A stretch of 64,000 nt of DNA, taken from Phialocephala subalpina (Eukaryota; Ascomycota; Leotiomycetes; Helotiales; Mollisiaceae). The DNA lies in contig FJOG01000003.1 of the NCBI GenBank assembly GCA_900073065.1, positions 2,577,955-2,641,954 of the forward strand, in the 5' to 3' direction. Below, piece after piece: positions 12,931 through 23,604 of this stretch (positions are counted from its first letter, which is position 1; every line of letters starts with the position of its first letter). The notes under the pieces are model-generated. The model did no database searches, was not told the origin of the DNA, and saw only the letters and a program-made list of their open reading frames with translations. A program made the position numbers and the translations under genes.

Positions 12931-14268
12931 TTGAGACATGAACAGCACTTCAACCACGAAGTGCAATCGAAGGAGCTCTACAACGAAAGAGCTCAGAAAG
13001 ACAGCGCACCATGCCTCCAAGACATCACCATAATAACGATCCTCCGAGAGAAGACCGTCTTGTTTGGCAAGACATCTTCCTCAAGTTCCCCAATCTTCGA
13101 TTCGATATGCTCGTACCTGGATCCTCAAGATCTGCTCGCTCTGCGAGCGACTACGAAGCAGCTCTCGACCCCCTTTGAGACACTGTTCAAGACGCAATGG
13201 AATATAAACCGGAATCTGGGTCGCTTTGTGAGCAATCCGGTTGCATTCAGGTCGGTGATGGCTTGCCATGAGGCTTTCATTTCTGGAAGCTTTGCATTAC
13301 AATTCTTTGCAAGGACGACTTGGAAAGAATCCGACTTGGACATATACGTATCAGAACATCCTCCGGAGAGGGCTGCTGCTCTAGGGAACCATTTGATTGA
13401 GAGAGAAGGCTACGCTCTGGACAACACTAAGGGCCCTGAAACGTTTCAGGCCTACCACGACGTTGATAGCATGAGCAAGGTACTTCAGATCAGCTAGATA
13501 TGTATCTAAAAATACCAACTAAATCAAATGCCCAATAAGTCGAAACATATACTCGAACCGATGGCAGAAGTCAACAAACATCTGTCCAGATTATCAGCGC
13601 GGTCACTCGGAACACTCCGATTGAGGTTATTCTCGGCGGCTTCTGTACTATTGCAGTTGTCAACGTTATCACATGGAAGTTAGCCTATTCGATATTTCCG
13701 GATGCAACATTTAGAGAGATGAAGACGTATCAATTGAGGCCTTTGAATGATTACTACGGTTCCCTGCTCAACAAATATAGTCGCCGTGGCTAGACGACGC
13801 TGGAACTGCTTTGGGAAGAAGACGAAGAACGGGTACGCTCGATTTCTTCCGGCGGATCCAGGCGTATTGGAGACTCGCTGAGCTGGAAGATCCCTCTTGA
13901 TACAACTGGCGTCACGCCTGGTCTGCCTGACCATGTTTTGGAGTTTTCCATTTTCGGGCTATCCAAACATACTCCGGATCCCCAACTATTTGATGTAAGG
14001 ACCTTCTACAAGGTCCAGCAAAGTCACTTTCGATCATGCCCGCTCCGGCACCATTACTTCTACCAGTCGGGTTAGGGTGATGATTTCTGGTGCGACATAG
14101 GCACTAGCTCGAAGAGTTGACTTATATGGAGCTCATGAAGCTTGATGAGCAATCCCGACCCATCGATCCTCAGGAATTCTTCAGGGGCGAGCTGTGTCGG
14201 TCATCTTCGCAGATACATCGAGATCCGCCCAAAAGTTGGACATTTTTCGACGACCTGATACCAGAGGT
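12931..14268 (+). pseudogene. F-box / nucleotidyltransferase-like fungal family protein, decayed
   Basis: The first exon region (to about 13479) carries an F-box-like helix (PIFDSICSYLDPQDLLALRA), then FISGSFALQFF and SDLDIYVSE, typical of a large fungal family with an F-box followed by a nucleotidyltransferase-like fold; function unknown. After a break near 13480 the frame resumes (IISAVTRNTPIEVILGG) and runs to 13790, where an in-frame TAG (13791-13793) interrupts ...NKYSRRG. The same frame then continues sensibly (TTLELLWEEDEERV, WKIPLDTTGV, VRTFYKVQQSHF) to a second in-frame TAG at 14073-14075, and past it (GDDFWCDIGTSS). Near 14110 the coherent frame shifts (ELTYMELMKLDEQSRP) and ends near a GTAAGC at 14268. 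In relatives I know, Trp sits where the first TAG is. Two stops and at least one frameshift argue for a pseudogene; the intron joining the first two parts could not be fitted in phase. Confidence 0.72.
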
Positions 14269-14271
14269 AAG

Positions 14272-15752
14272 CACGGAATCTTAAAGGCGTGCAATCTCTT
14301 TCAGTAACATGTGGATACGTTAATCCTTGTGTTGTTTCTAATACATTGTAAACTGTCTTATCGTTTATCCATCGATGAAGATATATGTGCAGTGGAGTGC
14401 TGACACTGCTTGTTGTATAGTGGTTCGAGGCATGGCAGAAACGACAAGCCAAGATGGCACTTGAGCAACCCAGGCTTGCAGAACACAATGACATGGAGGT
14501 TGACCCTTGATTGCCCATTCTCCTCAGCTCTTGTAAGATAAGGCAGCATAGTCTCTCTTTGATGGCGTCTTTGACATCGAGTTGCATATGTTGAGCATGG
14601 GAAGGACATCATTTGCACACCTTCAATTAGAGGCACGGAAATACGTTGTATGGGAGGTTGCGGCGCTGGGGCAACGGCACGGTCGTGTTCTGATTCCCAT
14701 TTGGCTTGTGCAGAACTTTACTATGATACAAGAGATCACTGTCTCCAGGCCTATAATGGAACTTGCAAACTCACTTTCACGCCCCTTTTCGAGTTCGTTT
14801 AGCATTCTGCTTGATCAGTGACTTCGACGCCCTCCCATTCCCTGCATCTATTGACAAATCAGAGGTATAAAGTACGACTTATTGCTGGCCAAATCTCATG
14901 CAGTTTCGCCTCTATCATGACTTCAATCCAGCACGTCTAACCTTCGCCCCCAGCGCATCTCCTCTTTTCCATTGACGACTTGTTCGATATCAACAGCGTC
15001 AAGTAGCGGTCGAGATAACCCAGCAAGTAGTTTAAAAAATGTTACTATATGAGGAAGTTATCTAGTGATCACGCAACAGATCCGTATGTCGTGATCATTG
15101 TCTGCCGTGTTCATCGCAAATAGGGCGGGTTTCGACGTTCTAGCTCGGAAGATCGGGATTTCATAAGTCCTGGAATCGCATATTCTTGCTCGTTAATTGA
15201 CATTTTCTCTTACCTAGGAGTCCTAGGAGCCCAAGAAGTGTGTTGAACATCGAGCGAGTCCGTTGTCGGTTGTGGTCAATTGGTTCTGCTCCATCTCAAT
15301 TTCTCAAATTGCCACTCGGACAGAGATCGGTATGAGGCTCCAAGGTTGCAAAGATCTCAGAGATACTATTTGAATCTGGACATTCGTGGTTCCTGGGGCG
15401 AGGGTAGTGGTCCCGGGAGACTTTGAGAGCTGGGGGTTTAGGTCAGGTGAAGGAGGATAGATCAAAATAGTTACCTTTTGAGAGATGAGCAACAAGATCA
15501 CAAGATCAATGCCGAGAGACTGAGAGAAATTCCAGGCTCTGAATTCAAAGATGAACGGAAACAAGGAAAGAAAAATGTCAGCTATTCATTGAAGACAGCC
15601 ACCGTACACCGCCGTCAAAGATACATAGACCTCTCAATCCGACAGCATCATTTCATCCAAGCTAATACCACCATCACCATTAGTATCATACCTACTCCCA
15701 GTCAGCCACGCTTCACCTCATAGCTCAACCACTAATACACATACCTCTCCAA
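14272..15752. other. Gene-poor stretch between F-box pseudogene and small secreted protein gene
   Basis: About 1.5 kb with only overlapping frames of 60-130 codons on both strands and no domain, signal peptide or intron-linked coding pattern that I can support. It may include further decayed remains of the F-box family gene. Nothing else recognised. Confidence 0.45.
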
Positions 15753-16165
15753 TCACTCCAACCACTCCCTCGCCTCGGTAGAATTCCCTTGCCCAAGATA
15801 CCCCAAATACTCCCCAAAAGTACCCTTCCCATCAACGTCAACAGCCTTAAACATCACCTCATCCTCTGGATCGGTTTCTCTCGTAGCAGATGATGCTATG
15901 TAGTCAGATCTTTTCGATTGACTAGTCGCCATGCATACTTGGTTACATCCTATGTCGTAAATTAGTCGACTGACACCCAAAGTGTTAATTAAGGACGTTG
16001 AAGTCGAGGTTGAAGTAAGATCTGAACCTTGCAGCTGAAGATGTTGCACCTTCCATTTACATAGCAATTCATGTTGCCGCCATGGTTGTAAAGGCAACAG
16101 GCACGAGCGAGTTGGAAAGAGCTGAGTACGAGGACGGCGAGGACGGCGAGGATGTCGAGACGCAT
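15753..16165 (-). CDS. Small secreted cysteine-containing protein (candidate), gene model incomplete
   Basis: An ATG at 16165 starts a clear secretion signal: MRLDILAVLAVLVLSSFQLA followed by RACC. The mature part is short and Cys-rich (CCLYNHGGNMNCYVNGRCNI FSC, split here for length). The second exon carries two more Cys (CNQVCM) and an EF-hand-like stretch FKAVDVDGKGTFGEYLGYL before the stop at 15753. An intron must lie between (branch-like CTAAT, acceptor ACATAG near 15952), but no strong donor fits the phase; GTCCTT near 15999 fits in phase but is weak, GTTCAG near 16026 does not. So it could be functional with a poor donor, or damaged. Size and Cys content resemble fungal secreted effectors or small extracellular proteins; function is not known. 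Confidence 0.5.
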
Positions 16166-16871
16166 TTTGATTTAGTGTATTGAGCGGAAGAAAAATGACT
16201 GTGATAAGAGAAGCTAGTCTATTGGAAGGAGATTGGTAGGAGTTTTCATTCTTTATATATTAATGCCTTCGCAACAAGTACTCGTATACTAGAAGCCATA
16301 TCCTAAGATAAATGCTGAAAGAAAGAAGAATAATGAGGATATGAAAGCCAACAGCCTTGAGATTCTTCCCACTTCCTGGGTGAGTGGCATGATAAGCATT
16401 CCCCACAGACAGAATTGTGTTCCACAATATCGGCGACTAAGATCCGGACTTTTTGGCTGTTTCACAGCCAAGAGGATATCAGCTATAGAGCTTGTTCCCA
16501 CGTTCAGGTCTCAGTCGGGCTAGCTGGGTCCAGAAACTAGTTGGGTGTACCTCAATTCCTGGGAATTTGGCTGAGATCAGAGCTGCGGACTTGTGAACGG
16601 AGAATGAAGTGAAGATTGGCATGACGATCGAAATGAAAAGAACTGCAAAGCACTAAGCAAATTGAAAGTGGACATTCTCTACTCGGAGGGCGAAGGGGAT
16701 TGGGGTAAATATTTATGCGAAGAAGTTGCAAGTAGTACAGATTTTGCGGCACTCACGTCCAAAATGCCCTAAAATATATCCGGGAAGAGAAAATATGCAC
16801 AAACATCCGTTCAACCACAGCCGCTGCTCTGCTCCATTGGACGTTTCCTCCACCAAGCGTTGCAAGATGAT
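16166..16871. other. Intergenic stretch, small secreted protein / GH43
   Basis: Promoter region of the small secreted protein gene and 3-prime flank of the GH43 arabinanase gene. A TATATATTA stretch near 16254 is AT-rich and could be core promoter of the leftward gene. No other coding signal. Confidence 0.45.
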
Positions 16872-17887
16872 CTACACATAAGGCCATCCATTGCTCCACT
16901 TCAACGCATTCCATCCAAACTTATAATCGGCATCAGCAAGTCCAACAGTGGTATCAGCATAGTGATAGTAAAGCACCAAGCCCTTGCTAGAATCCGTGAA
17001 GACGCCTTGACCACCTGGTCCATACACGGTGCCATGGGATTCGAGAAGAATGCTACCGCCGGAGGAGGTACATGCTGTACCGGATGAATCGACGAAACCC
17101 GAGGTGGCGGAGGTGGAGCGACACATCTTGATCATATATTCATCGCCAGCAGCGGGCTTGGATGTATCGTAACCGCAGCAGATACCGTGAGACCAGAGGA
17201 GGTAGTAATACCCAGAGTAGTAGAACATGTAGCTTCCCTCACATGGGTGGGTTCCTGCAGAGTCATATTCAATGTTGTATGCAGCAGTGCCTGCGGTCTC
17301 CGTGGCAGCGCTGTTCAAAACTACCTGGTAGATGTCGTGCCAGAATGAACCGAAGTTGAGATAGTATGTCGAGCCGACGAGAATGAGGTTGGGGTCGATG
17401 GCATTGTAGGCTTTCGCAGAGGTGGAGGCGACGCCAGTGGCTCCTTTGTCAGTCCATGAACCAGGTTCAAGTGTACTAGATGTCGCAAGACCAATGGACG
17501 AGGTTTGTGAACCGAAAGTCGAAACGGCGTAGTAGAGGTGGTAGACTCCGTCTACTAGAGTGACGTCTGGGGCCTGGCAGATATCAGTACTGGGAGTAGT
17601 GTGCATGATCATGACGGACTTACCCATAAGTCGGTAGCAGAGTTGATCGAGCTTCCGTCTGGGAGAACATAGCCAACAAGGGTCCAGGGTCCACTCAGAG
17701 AGCTGGCAGTTGCAATCTCGATTCCACCTCCGGTGTTGAACTTGAAATATGTTCCATCACTTCGTTCGATGACAGCGGGATCGTGAGCCCAGCAGGCGCC
17801 ACTGCATGCTCCGGGGTCAGAATAAGCTTGAACAAGAGGCAGTACCGCCAGGGCGGCACCTAACAAAGGCTTGAGGAAGCAAAACAT
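16872..17887 (-). CDS. Secreted GH43 endo-1,5-alpha-L-arabinanase (intact)
   Basis: Secreted glycoside hydrolase, five-bladed beta-propeller, expected to cut alpha-1,5 links in pectic arabinan. Exons 17624-17887 and 16872-17573 join in phase across a 50-nt intron (donor GTAAGT, acceptor CTGCCAG) into 321 residues, the usual length. The start [20 protein letters not shown] is a signal peptide followed by [10 protein letters not shown]. The three catalytic acids of the family can be placed: base Asp in [10 protein letters not shown], pKa-modulating Asp in [10 protein letters not shown], and acid Glu in [11 protein letters not shown]. The conserved SHGICCGYD also fits the endo-arabinanase group rather than xylosidases. 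A divergently placed, broken second GH43 gene starts about 1.3 kb away, so arabinan use may once have involved both. Confidence 0.92.
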
Positions 17888-19156
17888 TACGTGTAGTGGG
17901 TGAGCTGAAGAGGCACAACAATTAGACGGAATGCTCAGATGCTATATGTACTGCCCGAGAGATTGGATGTTTACTCGGAAGGCAAGAACAGAAGTTTAAT
18001 TCGTGGAAAGCACTAGCTTTCATCAACTCTCGAGATCTCAGTCATCCCAAGACCAAGTGAGGAGGTTTGATGAAGGGTCAACACCCTTTAGGTGGGGGCT
18101 GCTCAGCAAATTTGATCTCAGAGTATAAACGCTCCACTCAGAGTATCCTCGTCTTAACCATGTGTCGAGCTTCACCCAGTCTTCCACAGACTTTCCTGCT
18201 TTGGAATATTCCTCTGTTGTCGATGCATGTTTGTCGCGGCACCGAGATCTCACCTGATCCGCAGTCCCTGAAAAGGCACAGTCCGGGTGAGGCGGAAGCA
18301 GGTGGGCATCGACAACCAAGATTCCCCACACCGTCCGAAATACAGCACGCAGGTGGCTCTCCGTTCCTGGCCTCGTCTGCACGAAATAAACACCCATGCC
18401 GTTTCTACTCAGAATCCTTTTGCACCGTCCGCAATTGTCAGACCGTATCATTTTCCAATCGTAGAATCGAGGCGAAGAAGGTGTGGAAAGAGGGTTTCCT
18501 ATATTTCCGAGAAGGTTCAATAAGTACCACCAATCAATTTATTTGAATTCAGGAAAAGCTCCTGAGTTTGCGGGGTGAAACATCTTTGTTTTCCACTGCA
18601 GCGTCTTTCCACGAATGGTAACGATCGAGTTAAGCTTCTCTTTCGAGGAGGATCATCACACATGATGCCTCATTTCTATATGCGCTCCAATCGCAGATAG
18701 AGCTCTCCTGCAGAAATTCGAGGATGATGATTGAATGCCGGATTAATGTGAAGGAAAGAGGAAAGGCATGCAAGGGCGGCACGTGCTCTCGCTTGCGAGG
18801 TGGAATGTAGGGAAACATTTTCCACGACTCTTCACTCCTCGGCCTGCATTCAGAATTCCATCAAATAAGTTCTACCGGCATGCCAATATTTCTTCTCCAG
18901 GAAAAGTGGCACCAGCTTACGTCGTTGGAGGTGGTGTTGAGATGAACAGTCTGGGGCAAGCTGCGGCTACAGTATAGGACCTCAATGCACCGAGAAACTA
19001 GCTGGAGGAGTCCCTTTGCTAGGACTTGGACCCTGTATTTCTCCGCTGTGAGGAGAAACACGATCAACCAATTGTCAGATGCAATGATGCATAAGTCGAC
19101 CCTTTTGCGTCTCTCCTTTGAGCGAAGGAGCTTCAACATACTTTCCATCTCCAGTC
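17888..19156. other. Divergent spacer between the two GH43 genes
   Basis: About 1.27 kb between the start of the intact leftward GH43 gene and the broken rightward one, so it may hold promoters of both. Overlapping short frames (60-160 codons) lack domains. No operator sequence could be assigned with confidence. Confidence 0.5.
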
Positions 19157-20311
19157 ATGCTTTCTCTCAACCTCTTTCACTGCCGTTCTTTCGCTGTTGA
19201 GCTGCATCAACCTCAGCAATGCAGCAACATATTCCAATCCCATCAGAGCAGTGGATGGAAGTGGTCCCTTCATCGTCTACACAGGAGGATACTACTACCT
19301 TCTCACCACCTCCTGGACAGACGTTGAGATCTCTCGAGCCACAACTCTCAACGGCCTGAAGATATCAACCAAGAAAGTCGTCTACAGCACGACAACCGCC
19401 TCAAGATGCTGCAACGTCTGGTCTCCTGAAGTACACTACTTCAGCGGAACGTGGTATATCTACTACACAGCTGGCGAAACGACAGATCTTAATGGACAGC
19501 AGATCCATGTCCTTACTGGCAAGTCTTCTCCTCCTAATATCCCGCGCACCTGTGAGAATGATCTAGCATAACAACCAGGCGGTGCCACCCCTTGGGACAG
19601 CTTTACATACACCGGCTAACTAACCTCCCAATGGTCCATCGACGGGACAGTCCTTCGAACCACAGCTTTCGGCAACTACCTCGTACACTCCTGTTTCGGA
19701 TCGGGTAGTCTCCAATCCCTATGCATCGAACCCCTCACCACCCCAACCTCTATCGGCACAGCACATGTAATTTCAACCCCAGCCTCTGCATGGGAAGAAC
19801 ATGGAGGAAGTGTGAATGAGGCACCTGCTGCGTTGTATTATGGAGGCAAGACATATTTGACTTTCTCTGCGAGTAGTTGTTGGACGAATTATTATAGTTT
19901 GGGTCTTTTAACTTAGGATGGGGTTACGGCGCCGACGTCCTCTTCTGCCGTAAGCTTTTCCTTCTAGCTTTTTGCATTCTGGAAGGTCCTAACATGTCAA
20001 ACTCGCACAGGACGAAAATAGGACCAGTCCTCAGCTCAGCAAACGGCAATTATGGACCCGGATCAAACGGGTACGTTTTTCCTCCCTCTTTCTCCCATTC
20101 ATTCTCGCTAACACAAAAGAATAGGTTCTTCACCTCACCAGACGGAACTCAAATCTGGAACACCTTCAACGCGGATGCTAACTCAGCTGGTGCCTGTGAT
20201 TCAACGAGATACACAATGGCTGAAGTTATGACATTCTCTTCTGCCGGGGTCCCGCAATTTGCTGCTCCTCAGGCTTTAGGGGCTACGCTTGCGGGTCCTA
20301 GTGGTGAGTAG
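19157..20311 (+). pseudogene. GH43 arabinofuranosidase-type hydrolase, broken
   Basis: Encodes a secreted GH43 five-bladed propeller protein (SNPIRAVDGSGPFIVYTGGYYYLL, split as SNPIRAVDGSGPF and [75 protein letters not shown]). Faults: the signal-peptide-like stretch FTAVLSLLSCINLSNAAT is one frame off the ATG at 19157; an in-frame TAA lies at 19617-19619; an in-frame TAG at 19914-19916 sits in YYSLGLLT_DG, where family members have Trp. The first intron (19519-19578) uses a GC donor (GCAAGT) with acceptor CCAG; the two later introns near 19951 and 20071 look normal. The C-terminal exon is intact to a TAG ending at 20311. Catalytic region otherwise conserved, so loss looks recent. Confidence 0.78.
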
Positions 20312-20499
20312 GCTGTGATGCGCGAGGGAAGTAGGAGATTTGGCACTTGCCGCTTCCTTGTAATGAATAGTGATTTGCTTCTTGTATATACTTGATTTCA
20401 AAAAGGGGATTTCAGGGGAGTTACAGCAAAGTCTTGATTCGTTTGATCATTTCTCTCATTACCCTTTCTCCTTCCCATCCCATTCCCCCCCTCGCCAAT

Positions 20500-22531
20500 C
20501 TAGATCTTAACCTCAGCCGGCACACTAATCGCCAAAACATCCACCCCCTTCTCCAACTCACTCTTACTCGGCATCTTCCCCCTCCTCATCAGCTCACTCG
20601 CCTGCACCATAACCGGATCAACCCCCATAGTAGCAACCGCCACTACTGTCTCCCCCTTTGTATAATACGCCACAAACTGCGCTTCTCCCTTCTCCTGCAA
20701 CACCAAACCATCCCATCCATTCGGCGTATTACCACAATATCTCAATTGACTCCCTAACGCAGACCAGAAGATCGGGATGAAAGTTTTGGGTTTGGATGAT
20801 GGGGTGATGATTGAGGAGGCGACTGAACGGCCTGCGTTTTGGGCGACGTTCCAGTGCTCGATTCGGGTGAGGGACCCATTGCCGCCGGGGCCATGGTAGG
20901 GGTATGTTGCTATGTCTCCGATTGCGAAGACGTCCTTCAAGCCGGCAACAGCAAATGATTCATCTGTCTTCAAGGAGCCGTCTTTCTCCAAACTCACACT
21001 GCCATTGTCCTTCAAGAAAGTGGTTGCTGGCCCGACACCGGTACCAAGGATGACAAGGTCTGCCGGAAGGGAAGTACCGTCTTTCAGTTCGATTGCTCCG
21101 ACTTTCGAAGAATCAGAGGATGAGGGAGCGGCTTTCTCGACGCCGGCGGAGAGCTTGAATTTTACGCCATTCTTTTCGAGGGCTTTTTGGAAGATCTTGC
21201 CTACTTGTTCGCCCATTACGCGTTCGAGAGGGGCGGCTTCCATGCCGACAACTGTTACGTCGTTGTTCTTTGCGACGGCATTGGCTACTTCCATGCCTGT
21301 AAGAGTATCAGTGAATGTTCAGAAATTTGCTGGAGATTGTGGAAGGGTGGATGCCCCAAGGTTGGTGAGACATCCAGAGGTGTGCAAAAGTCCCCAAAAA
21401 GGTGGGACAATGATTTTGCTTCGAATAACCCCACAACTTGGGACATTGGTTTCTAGTGAAATGTCCCGCGAGCACTTGGGATGCAAATGACTACACTTAC
21501 CAATGAAGGAGCTTCCAATAATAACAATCTTCTTCTTGCCCTCTCCGATTGCCGCATTGATAGCTTTGACGTGGGGAATATTTCTCAGCAGGAAGATATT
21601 GCCCAACTCCTTGAATCCTGGCAGAGGCAGACTCTTTGGCGTTCCACCAGTCGCAAGGACAAGCTTGGTGTACTGGTATGAGCTTCCACTTTTCGTCGCA
21701 ACCTTCTTAGCCCCGAAGTCAACACCAGTTACCTCATCCGAAACAACATCAACAGCTCCATCCTTAAACCACGCATCATCTCTCAACAGAATCTTCGATG
21801 GATCGTCAATCAATGCCTTCGACAACTTCGTTCGATCAATTGGATTATAGCCTTCATTTCCAATCAACGTAATTGTGCCCTTAAATCCACTCTCCCGCAG
21901 AGCTTCAAGTGTGCCCAATGCACCACTTCCGCTACCCACAATAACGACCTTTTCTGCACCAGCAGCACCAGAAATTTTGATGTTGGGCTTTCGTCGACTG
22001 CCTTTGATGTCGCCTTGTGAGCCTGAAACATAGACTGAACCGTTCTTTTCGGAGAGTTGGAAGCTGGGGAGGGCATCGATGGCGGGTGCGTTTTCGATGT
22101 CGCCGTTTGAGGCATTGAAGCAGGCTCCATGCCATGGGCAGGTAATTCTTCCATCGCCCTTCTCACAATTAGCTTCTGTTCCTCATTTTTCTCTGCAGAT
22201 GCGAAGCTTCAGAAGCTTTTTGGTGGGGTAGTACAGGATGGGCTTTGCTTACGGTCAAGACACCTTTCACAAGCGGAGCTCCATAATGCGTGCACTTCGA
22301 CCCAATAGCTGTCGTCTTTCCTCCGACATTACAAAGCAGTACCTTTCCCTCTTCAACACCCTCAACCTCCACTTCTCTCTTCTCTCCTGGCTTCAAATCA
22401 AGGTTGCTGAGGCCTTTGAGCTTATATTCCTGTGCCATGATTCGTGATGGGCTTATGAAAGTTCGTGTAAGCTGTAGAGTGCGGGGTCGAAGGTATCGTG
22501 TACTATTGAAGAAGAGTCTTGGAGAGAGCAT
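20500..22531 (-). CDS. Rieske-domain FAD/NAD(P)H oxidoreductase, AIF-like
   Basis: N-terminal Rieske [2Fe-2S] domain fused to a pyridine nucleotide-disulphide oxidoreductase, the arrangement of human AIFM3 and fission yeast Aif1. Exons 22253-22531, 21501-22158 and 20500-21296 give 577 residues. Iron-sulphur ligands: CTHYGAPL and CPWHGACF, completed across the first intron (GVLT|GDGRITC). FAD-binding GSGSGALGTLEAL follows, then NAD-binding VIIGSSFIG|MEVANA across the second intron, and a late FAD motif VFAIGDIATYP. I start at 22531 because MLSPRLFFNSTRYLRPRTLQ and following residues look like a mitochondrial presequence; Met at 22438 would give a cytosolic form, and the frame is open up to 22675. 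The second intron (204 nt) is unusually long and shares motifs with an SDR intron. Partner and substrate are unknown. Confidence 0.9.
21297..21500 (-). repeat. Long intron with GGGACATT / AATGTCCC motifs
   Basis: The second intron of the Rieske/AIF gene, 204 nt against about 50 for most introns here. It holds GGGACATTTCA and AATGTCCCA close together, plus TTGTGGGGTTATTCGAA. The 246-nt intron of the SDR pseudogene (4684-4929, also minus) has GGGACATTTCA, AATGTCCCA and TTGTGGGGTTTCGAA, and both have TTGCATC(T/C)CAA near the donor. The order of the blocks differs, so common origin is possible but not shown. Confidence 0.45.
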
Positions 22532-23604
22532 GAAATGAAAAGTCTTTGGAGAAGAGAAAGAAGGAGGGGCTGTGCAAACGGAAGGGGGGGCACAAGGAGA
22601 AGCTCGGAGGTATGGACTTAAAGTACGAGTATCATGTACGTGTGAGGTGATGAGGTCGATCGATGATGATTGCACAGACGGAGCTTCGTGGTGGGGGATT
22701 ACCTATGGCAGAGTGGTGGTTGGCTTGGAGAGCAGATGTGGGGCCTTCAGGCATGTCGTCACCCTTGTTTCAGGGATGCCAGGGTGCTTATCGTTAACCG
22801 ACCCCTGTAACCGGGAGTAGTTAGCCTGAAGTTCCCCCTTTTGGAGTATCAACACCAGGCTCTAGATCATTGTCATCCCATTGCTACATTTTATCAGGCC
22901 TTCTACAACATCAGCTACCTGAAATGAATGTTCGTTCTCGAGGTTGTTATCAGTTCGACTTCATCTCGTGAAAACGATACTCTTTTGTGTAGAATATTGA
23001 ACACGTTAATTTTCATACATCGGGGCTGCCTGCTTCAGCTACAAAAGTCTCCTCGACGTATTTCAAACAGAGGTTGAAACCGATCACCAACGCCGAATAG
23101 CCTCCCTTGTACCCCTTCAAGACTTCGCTCGGCAAAACCACAAGCGAGAATCACAAACCATCCGTAAAAGTTATTGAAAGTGCACACTGTCACCAAAAGA
23201 TGATTATGCAGTTCCAATAAACCTCGACTTTTTAGGGCTTCCAGGTGCCACTGGAGTCAGATGAGTGTGCTCATCCGTGTATGTTTCCGTCAATTTTAAG
23301 GTACTCCATAAATCTATATACTCCTGAGAAACGTGCAGTGCACCACAGGTACCGGCTTTACTGTGCGAAGTATCCAACGTAACAAAGACGCAATTGCATT
23401 GTTCGGCTGCAGATTCTCCACAATGAGTTAAATAGCTAAGTATAGACCACGAAGTTGGGTGCGCAATTTGTGCTTATTAAAATCTATATGGTGATAAGTT
23501 TGTCCGCACCCGAGCCGGACTGAAGCCTCATTTACCATTAACAGACTCCACAGGCCGAATGTACATGAGCGATCGTACATTGAGGCAGTTGCGCGCAAAT
23601 TCAA
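22532..23604. other. Intergenic stretch, Rieske reductase / second P450
   Basis: Upstream region of the Rieske/AIF gene and 3-prime flank of the second P450. The Rieske frame stays open to 22675 but the added residues look like untranslated leader. Nothing else recognised. Confidence 0.5.

Noticed and set aside
18038..18546. 160-codon frames on both strands in the GH43 spacer
   Set aside because: Mutually overlapping, no domain or signal peptide, no supporting splice pattern.
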